The notes under the pieces are model-generated. The model searched no databases. It saw only the letters and a program-made list of their open reading frames with translations, and was not told the DNA's origin. Both the position numbers and the translations under genes were made by a program. This document shows, piece after piece, positions 1 through 9,143 of a stretch of DNA of 64,000 nt. This DNA comes from Bacteroidota bacterium (GTDB taxonomy: Bacteria > Bacteroidota > Bacteroidia > B-17B0 > Aurantibacillaceae). The stretch's first letter is position 1. Each line of letters starts with the position of its first letter. The DNA is taken from NCBI GenBank assembly GCA_017303905.1, contig JAFLBH010000002.1, positions 434,001-498,000 of the forward strand, in the 5' to 3' direction.

Positions 1-1709
1 GAACTTTTCATGGTACCGGAATAGATTTTAATCCCTCTTCAAGCATGAATGGAACAAGCTCATTAGGATTTAGTGATGCGTTTGTTGCAAAATATGACGG
101 AACTCAACTACCCTCCTCGTCTTCATTTTTCAAATGGGTATTTAATCTTGGAGGCAATAATTACGATGTTGGTGCAGACTTGGCTTTATATAAAGAAAAC
201 TTATATGTTTCAGGTTTCTTTTATAACACTGTTGATTTTAATCCACCTACTTACCAAACCTATACAATCTCTTCTCCGGGTTATTATAGCCAGTATATAG
301 CATGCTATAATACTAATTTTACACCAAGTTCAAATTCATTTTTTAAAGGCGCCTTTAGTATAGTTGGAGCAAATTCCGGATCCAAACACGAACTTTATAC
401 TGATGATAATGGCTCACTTTACGCCACAGGTGGATATAAAGGAAATCTGATCGAATTTGACCCAACAAGTACAACATTATTATCGAGTAGCGAAGGTAAA
501 GGAACTCTCTTTAGTGGTTTTTTAGTTAAGTATGGTAGTTTTTGTTCATTCCCATCTGTACCTATTGTTACCACAAATACTGTTACATGCATTGGTGTTA
601 CCAATACAGTAAGCTTAAGTGGAGCCAATCTTAATAACGCAAGCAACTGGACTTGGTATATTGGTGGTTGTGGCGGAACTCCTGTGGGTACAGGCACAGC
701 CATTGTCATGACTCATACTGCACCTGCAAATGTAACTTATTATGTAAGAGGTGAAGGAGGATGTGTTGGTTCCTTAGCATCTTGTGGATCAGTATTTGTG
801 TTTGTAAATGCTCTACCCTCAATCGGCATTGTAGGGAATGACACTTTGTGTTTTGGTAAAAACATGACATTAATAGGAACCGGAGCTAATACATATACAT
901 GGAATTCATCAATAGTTTCAAACACTCTAAATGTTAGTCCAACGGTAACTACAACTTATTCATTATCCGGTACTGATTTAAATGGATGTATCAATTCAAC
1001 TACACTGGGAATGACTGTTATTCCATCTCCTACTATCTCTATTATTGGAGTTGATAGCATATGTTACGCAACAACAACAACGCTAACCGCTACCGGTGGT
1101 ACAAGTTACATTTGGAGCACAGGTCCATTAACCAATACAATTGTTGTTACTCCATTTACTACAACAACTTACTCTGTCATCGGGATTTCAGGAGTTTGCA
1201 ATTCAACTGCTTCACATACAATAACCATAAAACCAAGTCCTATAATCACATTTACATGTAGTGCTCCTGGATGGATTTGGGGACCGTCTTGTCAACAAAC
1301 AGCCACAATTACAGCTAATGGGGCGTCAACATATTCTTGGAACACAGGTTCTAATTTACAAACAATAGTCGTTTCTCCATCTGTAACTACAAATTACATG
1401 GTTTATGGTACATTCGTTAACGGATGTGCATCTAGTGGTGTGTATCCCTTAACCGTTTATCCATGTACAGATGTTAATGAAATAAATTTAAAGAATAATA
1501 TTTCAATTTATCCAAACCCTACCAGTAATTTAATTTTCATTTCAACTACAAGTCAGGAAGAATTTGTAGAAATTTATAATTCAGAGGGAAAAGAGATTTT
1601 AAAAAGAAATATTTTTCAAGGCACAACAGAATTTAATCTTGATAAATTATCTGCAGGTCTATATCTGATTAAAATTAATAGTAAAACCTACAGAATAGTC
1701 CTAAACTAA
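1..1709 (+). CDS. T9SS-secreted beta-propeller/Ig-repeat protein, 5' end outside window
   Basis: The reading frame is open from the first bases of the window, so the true start lies upstream and only the C-terminal 569 or so residues are here. The first part has repeats of the form GTGIDFNPS...DAFVAKYD, typical of SBBP-like propeller proteins of Bacteroidota. The middle has several Ig-like repeats with Ser/Thr-rich strands and paired cysteines (for example around GNDTLCFGKNMTL and GVDSICYATTTTL). The end is a type A T9SS sorting domain with ISIYPNPTSN, then EIYNSEGKEI and LSAGLYLIKI. It should be exported by Sec, then moved across the outer membrane by T9SS. An internal ATG at base 45 is not the real start because the repeat continues upstream of it. 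Function unknown; the secretion call is firm. Confidence 0.9.
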   Translation, partial: TFHGTGIDFNPSSSMNGTSSLGFSDAFVAKYDGTQLPSSSSFFKWVFNLGGNNYDVGADLALYKENLYVSGFFYNTVDFNPPTYQTYTISSPGYYSQYIACYNTNFTPSSNSFFKGAFSIVGANSGSKHELYTDDNGSLYATGGYKGNLIEFDPTSTTLLSSSEGKGTLFSGFLVKYGSFCSFPSVPIVTTNTVTCIGVTNTVSLSGANLNNASNWTWYIGGCGGTPVGTGTAIVMTHTAPANVTYYVRGEGGCVGSLASCGSVFVFVNALPSIGIVGNDTLCFGKNMTLIGTGANTYTWNSSIVSNTLNVSPTVTTTYSLSGTDLNGCINSTTLGMTVIPSPTISIIGVDSICYATTTTLTATGGTSYIWSTGPLTNTIVVTPFTTTTYSVIGISGVCNSTASHTITIKPSPIITFTCSAPGWIWGPSCQQTATITANGASTYSWNTGSNLQTIVVSPSVTTNYMVYGTFVNGCASSGVYPLTVYPCTDVNEINLKNNISIYPNPTSNLIFISTTSQEEFVEIYNSEGKEILKRNIFQGTTEFNLDKLSAGLYLIKINSKTYRIVLN

Positions 1710-1755
1710 TTTTTTTATTGAATGTAGTATTAGCAACCGGCAAAATCCAAACAGT

Positions 1756-1995
1756 AATCTTAAAACTTCAGGCGCATCCGATGGATTTATTAAACTAATT
1801 TTCGACGCTAAATACGGTGAGTTATTAGGCGCGCACATGATTGGTGCTAACGTTACTGAAATGGTAGCAGAATGTGTAGCAGTTCGTAAATTAGAAACAA
1901 CAGGTCACGAATTAATTAAAACTGTTCACCCTCACCCTACCATGAGCGAAGCGATTATGGAAGCTGCAGCTTATGGTGAAGTGATACATTTGTAA
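1756..1995 (+). pseudogene. lpd: Orphan C-terminal fragment of dihydrolipoyl dehydrogenase
   Basis: Translating from about 1756 to the stop at 1993-1995 gives a clear C-terminal dimerisation domain of dihydrolipoyl dehydrogenase: SGASDGFIKLIFDAKYGE, LGAHMIGANVTEMVAE, then HPHPTMSEAIMEA and the terminal EVIHL. The family's catalytic His-x4-Glu pair (in HPTMSE) is kept. The frame stays open upstream only to a stop at 1702-1704, and the codons at 1705-1755 do not resemble the enzyme. The FAD and NAD domains, about 380 residues, are missing. No start codon precedes the homologous part. It is therefore a remnant, probably left by a rearrangement that put the secreted-protein gene next to it, or possibly an assembly join. 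Codon sense is well preserved, so the break looks recent. Confidence 0.85.
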
Positions 1996-2017
1996 CTTTA
2001 CTTTTACTTTATATTAA

Positions 2018-2047
2018 AACAGGCACTTTTGGTGCCTGTTTTTTTTT
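2018..2047 (+). terminator. Rho-independent terminator
   Basis: A 9-bp perfect stem AACAGGCAC / GTGCCTGTT with a 5-base loop is followed by a run of T. It sits just after the dehydrogenase remnant, and is probably that gene's original terminator. Confidence 0.85.
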
Positions 2048-2062
2048 ATATTTACTATACGA

Positions 2063-4333
2063 TTGAAAAAAATTTATCTAATATTTTTTGTAGTGTATAA
2101 CCTCTTAGCTTACACTCAAAATAAAATAGGCAAGTCCTGGTTTATTTTAGACAGCATCGAGCAAACACAACTTTCCTTTCAGGATAAATATCTTTTTGAC
2201 TCTATTCTACCTCTATATCATAAAGCAAATCATGATTCGATTCGACTCAGATATGTTATGTTTTTAGCAAACACATTGGGTGATGAGCGAATTTGGCCGA
2301 GATATAATCAATTAGCCTTGGAAATGTCGGAAAAAGGCGGCGAGGATAACGCATTTCTGATTTATAAAACATATGCTTTAAGTAACATCGCGTTTCAATT
2401 ATCAACTTATAAGAATGATACTAAAAAGGCTATGGAAATTTATGAAGACATTTACAAAATTCAACTAAGATTAAATGACTTAACCGGCCTATCTTCTACT
2501 ACAAACAACATGGCCAATATTTATAAAAAGCAAGGCGACATAGATAAAGCCATTGAATGGCATATAAAATCATTAAATCTAAAGGAGAAAAACCATGATA
2601 AACTTGGCGTTGGCACTTCGTTAAACAATCTTGGTTCAATTTATAAAGATCAAGGCGACCTTGTTTCAGCTATTAATTGTTATTCCAAAGCTTACAAAAT
2701 ATTTGACCAACAAAATGAGAAACGTCAAATGGCCTTAGCTCTTAATAACATAGGAAGATTGTATCATAATCAGGGAGATTTAAATAAGGCACTTGAAAAC
2801 TATGAAAAGGCAAATAAATTATTTGAGTTAGTGGGTGAAAAACAATCCATGGCATTAACTATTACAAACATTGGTGAAGTATTTCACCGGAATGAAAAAT
2901 ATTCAGATGCTTTCTCCTATTTTAATCGGGCAAAATTAATTTACGAATCGCTGGGAGATAATGTAGGAATTGGAAATTCTTTGATACATATTGCAGGTAA
3001 TTATTATAAATTAAGAAATACTGACAGTGCTATTATTGCCTTAAATCAAAGTTGTAATCTTCTTAAAAAAGGGGAAAACCTGAATGAACTTGCTAATGCT
3101 TATGGATTACTTGCTGATATTTATTTCAATAGAAATGAGCTTGGTAATTCAGAAAAATTTGCATTAGAAGCATTAACAATTGCTAATAAACTTGGCTACC
3201 CCTATCTTATCAAAAATCCAAGTTTCTTCTTATATAAAATCTATAAACAAATGGGCAAAACCGGGCCATCATTAATTATGTTCGAACAATATGTGAAGAT
3301 GAGAGATAGTTTAGAAAGAGTTGAAAACAAAAGAGCCGTTTTACGTCAACAATTTCAGTCTGAATACGAAAAAAAGGCAGCAGCAGACAGTGTAGCACAA
3401 GCTAACTTAAGATTAATAGAACAAAATAAACACGAAAACGAAATTGCACAACAACGCTTATTTACATACGGAGGAGTATTTGGTTTTTTATTAATGTTGG
3501 TCATTGCCTTTGTTTCATTTAACGCATATAGAAATAAGCAAGTAGCTAACAAAGAAATATCACTTCAAAAACACATCATTGAAGAAAAACAAAAAGCCAT
3601 TGTTGACTCCATAAACTACGCGAAACGAATTCAATATACACTTTTAGCACATGAGGACTTACTCAAATCAAATTTGCGCGACTTTTTTGTTCTGTTCAAA
3701 CCAAAAGACATCGTAAGTGGGGATTTTTATTGGGCTACTTTGGCAAATGATAAATTCTATCTCGCCGTTTGTGATAGTACAGGCCATGGCGTACCGGGAG
3801 CATTTATGAGTTTATTAAATATTGGCTTTTTAAGTGAAGCTATCAATGAAAAAGGGATTTATAGTCCTGACCATATTTTAAATTACGTGCGAAAAAAATT
3901 AATTGAGAGCATTTCAAAAGAAGAGCAAAAGGATGGATTTGACGGCACTTTAATTTGTTTTGACAAGGCAGCTAACCGTATTAGTTATGCGTCCGCTAAT
4001 AATAGAGTATTGATATATACAAATAATACTCTCAATGAATTAGGATACGACAAAATGCCAGTAGGTCAAGGTGAAAAACAAGACCCATTTACATTAAATA
4101 ACGTGAATTATACACATGGAGATATTTTATATATGCTAACAGATGGTTATAGTGATCAATTTGGCGGTCCACAAGGAAAAAAATTTAAGTACAAAAAGTT
4201 TAGTGAAACTCTAGAAAATATAGCATCCTTACCACTTTCACAACAAAAAGAAAAACTTGAATTAGCTTTTAATGAATGGAAAGGTGAACAAGAACAAGTG
4301 GATGATGTTTGCGTGATTGGAATACGTATCTAA
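2063..4333 (+). CDS. TPR-repeat sensor protein with SpoIIE-type PP2C phosphatase domain
   Basis: A membrane-bound Ser/Thr phosphatase of the SpoIIE/PPM family, probably dephosphorylating a STAS or SiaC-type partner in response to an unknown signal. Residues 1-19 are a signal peptide (KKIYLIFFVVYNLLAYTQ). Tandem TPR helices fill about 75-420 (repeats such as NNLGSIYKDQGD and NNIGRLYHNQGD), so the sensor is periplasmic. A membrane helix lies at 466-489, then a short coiled coil, then the phosphatase from about 540. Metal-binding aspartates are visible in SGDFYW (about 554), CDSTGHG (about 571), TDGYSDQFGG (about 694) and VDDVCVIG (about 747). Translation appears to start at a TTG; there is no ATG before the signal peptide. 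It lies after a terminator and is alone. The closest relative here is the protein at 61212-63590, and a STAS protein lies at 5313-5660. Confidence 0.92.
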   Translation: MKKIYLIFFVVYNLLAYTQNKIGKSWFILDSIEQTQLSFQDKYLFDSILPLYHKANHDSIRLRYVMFLANTLGDERIWPRYNQLALEMSEKGGEDNAFLIYKTYALSNIAFQLSTYKNDTKKAMEIYEDIYKIQLRLNDLTGLSSTTNNMANIYKKQGDIDKAIEWHIKSLNLKEKNHDKLGVGTSLNNLGSIYKDQGDLVSAINCYSKAYKIFDQQNEKRQMALALNNIGRLYHNQGDLNKALENYEKANKLFELVGEKQSMALTITNIGEVFHRNEKYSDAFSYFNRAKLIYESLGDNVGIGNSLIHIAGNYYKLRNTDSAIIALNQSCNLLKKGENLNELANAYGLLADIYFNRNELGNSEKFALEALTIANKLGYPYLIKNPSFFLYKIYKQMGKTGPSLIMFEQYVKMRDSLERVENKRAVLRQQFQSEYEKKAAADSVAQANLRLIEQNKHENEIAQQRLFTYGGVFGFLLMLVIAFVSFNAYRNKQVANKEISLQKHIIEEKQKAIVDSINYAKRIQYTLLAHEDLLKSNLRDFFVLFKPKDIVSGDFYWATLANDKFYLAVCDSTGHGVPGAFMSLLNIGFLSEAINEKGIYSPDHILNYVRKKLIESISKEEQKDGFDGTLICFDKAANRISYASANNRVLIYTNNTLNELGYDKMPVGQGEKQDPFTLNNVNYTHGDILYMLTDGYSDQFGGPQGKKFKYKKFSETLENIASLPLSQQKEKLELAFNEWKGEQEQVDDVCVIGIRI

Positions 4334-4368
4334 ATTTAATCTATACTTGCAGAATTAACTAAAAACAG

Positions 4369-5178
4369 TTAAGCACTTTTTTGATTCCTTAATTCCAGAA
4401 AGCTTATCGTTGCACCCAATGAAGCGATAGCCGGACCAAACATTAATCCAATGATATCTCCGGCAAATGTTGGAATACTCATGAACAACCAATAAACGCA
4501 ACCAATCCCTATCACCAATCCTTTATTAGCGCGAATAAAACGCACACTGTCGCTCACGTTGTAACGGTAACGCTCGGTATTGTAATCCATCATGGAGAAG
4601 CCTGTGAAATACCAGCTCACCAATAACAAAAACGGTGTGGTTGCAATCACTAATGGCGGAAAAAATAAGGTCACAATAAAGCAGCCAATAATAATACCAA
4701 ACTCTATCATCATATTACGCAAGCCTATCATGGTACCGCGAACAATGTCTTTCATTAATTGAGGAAATGAAAATGGAAATTTTTGTCCGGTGAGTTTTTC
4801 GTCGGCAATTTCAGAGAGCAATGCAAATAATGGTGAAAGAACAATTAATAAAACATACTTTGAAAATGTTCCGGAGATAAACCAAAACAAAATTTTCACT
4901 ACCCAAAACACAAATACACTGAAATATCCGGTTAAAAAAGGTTTGGCAAATGAAAGCCAATGTCCGCTATCCGGTATTTTATCAAACTCCAATGCTTCAG
5001 CGGTCCAGTTAGCAAACCAATCGGCAAGCACTGTTATTCCGGCTAAGCTCAATAGCCAGGTTAATACCCAAATGACTAAAGGATAAAGCAAAAAGGGCCA
5101 AAGGCCCTTATTAAATAATACATCAAATGATTTGAATGCGTTGGAAAACCCTTTTATGAATCCGTTAAAGAAGTTCAT
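4369..5178 (-). CDS. EI24 / CysZ-like integral membrane protein
   Basis: A 269-residue inner-membrane protein of the EI24 family, which includes the sulfate permease CysZ. The N-terminal FINGF-type start (MNFFNGFIKGFSNAFKSF) and the sequence LWPFLLYPLVIW are characteristic. Hydrophobic segments are visible at about 28-50, 72-105, 145-195 and 215-250. CysZ transports sulfate in Gammaproteobacteria, but in Bacteroidota the substrate of this family is not established, so transport of sulfate is only a possibility. It is convergent with the phosphatase gene and is followed by no obvious strong terminator. A REP-like palindrome lies between its start and the STAS gene, which argues against a single tight operon. 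Confidence 0.8.
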   Translation of the reverse strand: MNFFNGFIKGFSNAFKSFDVLFNKGLWPFLLYPLVIWVLTWLLSLAGITVLADWFANWTAEALEFDKIPDSGHWLSFAKPFLTGYFSVFVFWVVKILFWFISGTFSKYVLLIVLSPLFALLSEIADEKLTGQKFPFSFPQLMKDIVRGTMIGLRNMMIEFGIIIGCFIVTLFFPPLVIATTPFLLLVSWYFTGFSMMDYNTERYRYNVSDSVRFIRANKGLVIGIGCVYWLFMSIPTFAGDIIGLMFGPAIASLGATISFLELRNQKSA

Positions 5179-5214
5179 TTGTCGTACTGTTTAATTAATT
5201 CTAATCTCCCCTCT

Positions 5215-5311
5215 CTTCAGGGCTAAAGCCCATTCTTCTTTTTATAAGTAACCCCGGACTGAAGTCCGGGGTTATGCTAAAATTTATTCTTATAGGGTTT
5301 TAGCCCTGAAG
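5215..5311. repeat. REP-like nested palindromic element
   Basis: Outer arms 5215-5231 and 5295-5311 are 17 bases long and complementary with one mismatch (CTTCAGGGCTAAAGCCC against the reverse complement of GGGTTTTAGCCCTGAAG). Inside is a perfect 12-bp stem TAACCCCGGACT / AGTCCGGGGTTA at 5249-5274 with a 2-base loop. This nested architecture resembles intergenic REP/BIME-type elements mobilised by RAYT transposases in other Bacteroidota. It starts 37 bases upstream of the EI24 gene start and its last base is 2 bases from the STAS stop codon, so it may also act as a terminator for the STAS transcript. No transposase is nearby. Confidence 0.8.
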
Positions 5312-5312
5312 A

Positions 5313-5660
5313 TTAAACGCTTAACAATTTCAATGCCTGATCTTCGGAATCAACAATTTTAAAAAGTGTATTGAGTTTGGTGATTAAAAGTAACTCGTTG
5401 ATTTTTTTATTCATGTTGTAAATCACCGTTTCTCCGCCACTGTTACGCGTTTTAGTGAGCAACTGAATTAAGGTATTAAGTCCGCTGCTGTTCATGTATT
5501 TTAACCCTTCCAGATTAAGCGCAATCTTATTATTGCCGGCAGCCACTAATTCTTCCACCTTCTTAATCAAATCAGCCGCCTGATTTTTTTCAATCAATTC
5601 TCCGGTTAAGGATACTATAGTACATTTATTTTTTTCGGATATGGAAAATTCAAATAGCAT
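5313..5660 (-). CDS. STAS-domain anti-sigma factor antagonist (SpoIIAA/RsbV-like)
   Basis: A 115-residue single STAS domain, a cytoplasmic partner-switching protein. It has the start EFSISEKNKCTIVSLTGEL, the central LNLEGLKYMNSSGLNTLIQL, and the C-terminal helix around DSEDQALKLL. Ser58-Ser59 in NSSG align with the phosphorylated serine of SpoIIAA and RsbV (DSSG). Known relatives are phosphorylated by an anti-sigma-type kinase and dephosphorylated by SpoIIE/PPM phosphatases. Two such phosphatases are encoded in this window, one only 1 kb away, which makes it a candidate substrate. No HATPase anti-sigma kinase of the RsbW type is present here, so the third partner must be elsewhere. Confidence 0.9.
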   Translation of the reverse strand: MLFEFSISEKNKCTIVSLTGELIEKNQAADLIKKVEELVAAGNNKIALNLEGLKYMNSSGLNTLIQLLTKTRNSGGETVIYNMNKKINELLLITKLNTLFKIVDSEDQALKLLSV

Positions 5661-5750
5661 GTCTTATTTTTTAACCCGAAGAACTTAATCTGCTTTAGGA
5701 CTAATTAAGCTTTTCGATTTTATTACTATGATTATTAATAGCCCGTTCGA

Positions 5751-6233
5751 TTAAGTCTTACGGGTCGTGTAATGTTCGCACTTTCCTTTTTCCTTCAAGT
5801 TACGGCATTTTGCGAAAAAATTCAAGGAATGATGGAAAATATCAAAGTTCAGAATATTCTCCGTCATCTTTTGTATCTGCATCACTCGCGGATCGCAGAA
5901 CTCAAACACTTTTTCGCAATCGCTGCAAATTAAATGATCGTGTTGCTTATACTTATAGGCTTTTTCAAATTGTGCTAAATTTTTTCCGAACTGGTGTTTA
6001 ATTACCAATCCTGCATCCAACATTAACTCGATGTTGTTGTACAAAGTAGCACGACTTACCCTATACTTTTTATTTTTCATCATGAGGTACAATCCTTCAA
6101 TGTCGAAGTGTCCCTCATGAGAATATATTTCATTCAATATCGCAAAACGTTCCGCTGTTTTACGGTGTCCGTTTTGCTCGAGGTAATCTGTAAGGATTTT
6201 CGTTACCGCTTCCTTTGTTTCCTCGTTATTCAT
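5751..6233 (-). CDS. Fur-family metal- or redox-responsive repressor
   Basis: A 160-residue Fur-family transcriptional regulator. The N-terminal winged helix spans about 10-85 ([20 protein letters not shown], then [20 protein letters not shown]). The C-terminal dimerisation part has [15 protein letters not shown] and the second cysteine pair [10 protein letters not shown], together the usual structural Cys4 zinc site. The region between the two cysteine pairs is short in the usual His/Glu ligands. Whether it senses iron, zinc or peroxide cannot be decided from sequence. Its start is 6 bases from the stop of the upstream prolyl isomerase on the same strand, so it is probably the last gene of the 9689-5751 transcript. 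Confidence 0.9.
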   Translation of the reverse strand: MNNEETKEAVTKILTDYLEQNGHRKTAERFAILNEIYSHEGHFDIEGLYLMMKNKKYRVSRATLYNNIELMLDAGLVIKHQFGKNLAQFEKAYKYKQHDHLICSDCEKVFEFCDPRVMQIQKMTENILNFDIFHHSLNFFAKCRNLKEKGKCEHYTTRKT

Positions 6234-6239
6234 GAAAAA

Positions 6240-7301
6240 TTAGTTTCCTACTTTAATCAATTCAACATCGAATACTAACCATGCGTTTGGAGGAATAACT
6301 CCACCTGCACCCTGACTTCCGTATCCTAAATGTGGAGGAATAATTAATTTAGCTTTTCCACCTTGCTTCAACATCATGATACCTTCATCCCAACCTTTAA
6401 TTACCTGTCCAACGCCGATTGGCAATGAAATTGGCTGACCACGATCTACTGAGCTATCGAATTTAGTTCCGTTTAATAAAGTTCCGGTATAGTGTACGCT
6501 TACCATATCTCCGGTTTTTGGAGCCGGTCCGTCACCCGGTTTTTCAATCATGATTTTTAAACCTGAACCAGTCGTTTGCGCGCTTCCGAATTTTTCTTTT
6601 AAGATAGATTCCATCGCTAAGGTTTCAGCTTTGATTTTCTCTTCCGCTTTCTTTACTAAATCTGTTTTTGTTGTTTCGAAAGTTTTTGCAGCATCAAATG
6701 ATTCAGCCTCTTTTCCTTTACGCAAAATCACTAAATGCTTAATGGTATCGTTCCCTACAATTTTATCCACTACATCTTGTCCTTGTACTACATGTCCGAA
6801 TACGGTATGCTTACCGTCTAACCAAGGGGTTGGAACGTGTGTAATGAAAAACTGACTACCGTTTGTATTTGGACCTGCGTTCGCCATTGATAAAATACCT
6901 GGACCTTTATGTTTTAAAGTTGTATCAATTTCATCAGGGAATTTATAACCCGGATCACCCATACCGGTTCCCATTGGACAACCACCCTGAATCATGAAGC
7001 TTGGGATTACACGGTGAAATTTGTTACCATCGTAGTACGGTGTTCCTTCTGCTTTTTTATCATTCTTAATTTTCCCTTCTGCTAAGCCAACAAAATTGGC
7101 AACAGTCATAGGCGTTTTCTTATGTTCAAGGAAACAATAAATATCTCCCTTGTTAGTTTCAAATTTGGCGTAAATGCCGTCTGCTTGCTTTGCTAAAAAT
7201 TCTTTGTCCATTTTACTGATTTTTACTTTTTGAGTTTTCTGTGAGAACATGGCGCCGGTTGCGAATAACAAACCTGCCATTAATGCGATACTTTTTTTCA
7301 T
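6240..7301 (-). CDS. Exported prolyl isomerase, cyclophilin-FKBP fusion
   Basis: A 353-residue periplasmic protein with two different peptidyl-prolyl isomerase domains. Residues 1-20 are a signal peptide ([20 protein letters not shown]). A cyclophilin domain follows at about 40-200, with [38 protein letters not shown] and [15 protein letters not shown]. An FKBP domain spans about 250-352, with [36 protein letters not shown] and [15 protein letters not shown]. The linker is Lys/Glu-rich. The combination is common in Bacteroidota and suits folding of secreted proteins, for which this genome has many candidates. It is the third member of a four-gene FKBP run and lies immediately upstream of the fur gene. 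Confidence 0.93.
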   Translation of the reverse strand: MKKSIALMAGLLFATGAMFSQKTQKVKISKMDKEFLAKQADGIYAKFETNKGDIYCFLEHKKTPMTVANFVGLAEGKIKNDKKAEGTPYYDGNKFHRVIPSFMIQGGCPMGTGMGDPGYKFPDEIDTTLKHKGPGILSMANAGPNTNGSQFFITHVPTPWLDGKHTVFGHVVQGQDVVDKIVGNDTIKHLVILRKGKEAESFDAAKTFETTKTDLVKKAEEKIKAETLAMESILKEKFGSAQTTGSGLKIMIEKPGDGPAPKTGDMVSVHYTGTLLNGTKFDSSVDRGQPISLPIGVGQVIKGWDEGIMMLKQGGKAKLIIPPHLGYGSQGAGGVIPPNAWLVFDVELIKVGN

Positions 7302-7337
7302 AGTGTATGTTTTATGAATTTATTTCTTGTTCTCTGA

Positions 7338-8285
7338 TTATTGTCCCGCACTGATTTCCTGCACCGGTGCGGTAGGAATATCTTTTGCGTCGATGATATC
7401 TAACAATTCTACTTCAAATACTAATGAAGCGAATGGAGGAATCGGACCGGTACCTTGTGGACCGTAACCTAAATTACTTGGGATAATTAATTTAGCCTTT
7501 CCGCCTTTGCTCATTAATTGAATACCTTCTGTCCAACCCGGAATCACTTGATTTAACGGGAAGGTAGCAGGTTCTCCTCTATCCAATGAACTATCAAATT
7601 TAGTGCCATCCAATAAAGTTCCGGTATAATGCACAACTACATTATCTGTTGCTTTAGGTTTTGGACCTGAGCCTTTTTTCACATCAATAAAAATTAATCC
7701 GGAAGCGGTTGGCTTCGTTGTAATTTTATTATCCGCTAAATACTTATCTAATTCCGGTTTTTCTGCTGCCTGGCGTTCAGCCATCATTTTTTCCATTTCA
7801 GCCTGTTGCTGTTTTTGGTTCTTTTCTAATTCGGCACGAGATTTAACTTCCAATACTTTCATTGTTACCACTAAATTCTCACCCGGTTTAATGAATGGAG
7901 GTAATTCGTTGAAACGTTGTGTTTTTAAATAGAAAGAATCAGCTTTAATGATAAACGACGCGCTATCACCCTGCCCCATCATTTGCAATGCATCTTCAAT
8001 ACTTCCTACGAATGAAGATTTTGGTAAAATATAACGGAAAATTCCGCTGCCATCACGGCTTACACTTTTTGAATCTACAATGATAGAATCGTTTGTGAAT
8101 TTCTTAATAGTAAACGTAAATCCAACGCCATCACCTTCTTTTGGTGTAATAGGGTTTTCTGATTTGTTGTAAAACTTGTAGTGCATGCCATTCTCGGCTT
8201 TCGTAAAGCCTTCAAATTCTGAATTATTACAGGCTGTAAAAGCTAAAACGGCTGATGCGGCACCAAGTAAGGGAAGTTTGTTCAT
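7338..8285 (-). CDS. FKBP-type prolyl isomerase lipoprotein, two FKBP-like modules
   Basis: A 315-residue lipoprotein. The signal peptide ends in a lipobox (LAFTAC, Cys at about 19). The first FKBP-like module, at about 45-150, is degenerate: it keeps the fold outline (KEGDGVGFTFTIKKF and QMMGQGDSASFII) but lacks the usual aromatic active-site set. A charged Gln/Glu/Lys helix links to a canonical C-terminal FKBP domain at about 205-300 ([53 protein letters not shown]). The probable location is the envelope. It belongs to a run of four FKBP genes on the same strand with gaps of 36, 9 and 3 bases. Confidence 0.9.
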   Translation of the reverse strand: MNKLPLLGAASAVLAFTACNNSEFEGFTKAENGMHYKFYNKSENPITPKEGDGVGFTFTIKKFTNDSIIVDSKSVSRDGSGIFRYILPKSSFVGSIEDALQMMGQGDSASFIIKADSFYLKTQRFNELPPFIKPGENLVVTMKVLEVKSRAELEKNQKQQQAEMEKMMAERQAAEKPELDKYLADNKITTKPTASGLIFIDVKKGSGPKPKATDNVVVHYTGTLLDGTKFDSSLDRGEPATFPLNQVIPGWTEGIQLMSKGGKAKLIIPSNLGYGPQGTGPIPPFASLVFEVELLDIIDAKDIPTAPVQEISAGQ

Positions 8286-8294
8286 TTTGTTTAT

Positions 8295-9140
8295 TTATTT
8301 TATATCTGTTATTGTTATTTCGTAAAGCAAAGGTGTAAACGGAGGTACTGTTGCATTGCTGTTTCCGCGTTCGCCATATGCGAGGTACGAAGGTAAGATT
8401 ATTTTGGCATATTCGCCTTTACTCATGCCCTTTATAACAAAATTTATGCCTTTTAAAACCTGGTCGGGAGTACCATATACAAACTGTAAAGGATAGAATG
8501 GCGCATCGAACAAACTATCATTTAAAAAACGCCCTTTATAACTTAAAACTACTGTTCTGCCTTTTGTTACTTTATCCGCACTTTCCGATGTTTTTCTCTC
8601 GAGTACGAAAATCTTATTGGGCAATTCCACCACCTCATCCAAATCCTTTTGAGCTATGTAGTCTTTGATGGTTTTTAATTCTGTTTCCGAAATTTTCACT
8701 TCCTTTTCGAGGTGGGAAATACGAACATCAACTCTGATCAATGAATCATTTTTGCAATAATCAGGCACCGGTACCTGAAAATAATCGGTAAATAAATTTT
8801 GTGTTTTTACATAATATGAAATGCTGTCTCCCTCTACCAAACCCAAAAAATGACTCACAAACAAAGTTTTTTGCAGGGAATCTTCCGGATTAAAATAAAT
8901 TTTCTCACGCGAAGAAGAGAAGAAAACCGAATCGTTTAATTTTTTGAAACTACAGGTAAAAGTAACATCATCCCAAGGCCCCACTTTATAATCACCATCG
9001 CCGATTTTTAGCATTTTATAATACAAACCGGCCTCGTTACGCGAGTAATCATCAAAATAAAGTTGGTGTTTTCGCTTACACGACGAATACACTATCAGTA
9101 AAGAAACAAAAACAAGAATGTAGGATACTTTGTACTTCAC
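8295..9140 (-). CDS. FKBP-type prolyl isomerase lipoprotein, divergent
   Basis: A 281-residue lipoprotein with signal peptide ending at a lipobox (VYSSC). It has the same two-module plan as its downstream neighbour: an N-terminal degenerate FKBP-like module (about 35-145; DGDYKVGPWDDVTFTCSFKK) and a C-terminal FKBP module (about 185-281; VLSYKGRFLNDSLFDAPFYP, QVLKGINFVIKGMSKGEY, AYGERGNSNATVPPFTPL). Several FKBP active-site residues are changed: the usual VHYTG is LSYKG and the W of the GWDEG or GWTEG motif is replaced by I. It may act as a chaperone and not as an efficient isomerase; this is inference. Confidence 0.85.
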   Translation of the reverse strand: MKYKVSYILVFVSLLIVYSSCKRKHQLYFDDYSRNEAGLYYKMLKIGDGDYKVGPWDDVTFTCSFKKLNDSVFFSSSREKIYFNPEDSLQKTLFVSHFLGLVEGDSISYYVKTQNLFTDYFQVPVPDYCKNDSLIRVDVRISHLEKEVKISETELKTIKDYIAQKDLDEVVELPNKIFVLERKTSESADKVTKGRTVVLSYKGRFLNDSLFDAPFYPLQFVYGTPDQVLKGINFVIKGMSKGEYAKIILPSYLAYGERGNSNATVPPFTPLLYEITITDIK

Positions 9141-9143
9141 AAA

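Noticed and set aside
21..1500. Tandem DNA repeats, possible satellite or CRISPR
   Set aside because: The periodicity is protein-level Ig/propeller repetition with diverged bases; no repeat-spacer structure exists anywhere in the window.
45..1709. Complete secreted protein starting at base 45
   Set aside because: The frame and its repeat continue upstream to the window edge, so the gene is cut by the window.
5313..6233. STAS and Fur genes as one functional unit
   Set aside because: They are 90 bases apart with no shared pathway; Fur packs with the FKBP genes upstream of it.
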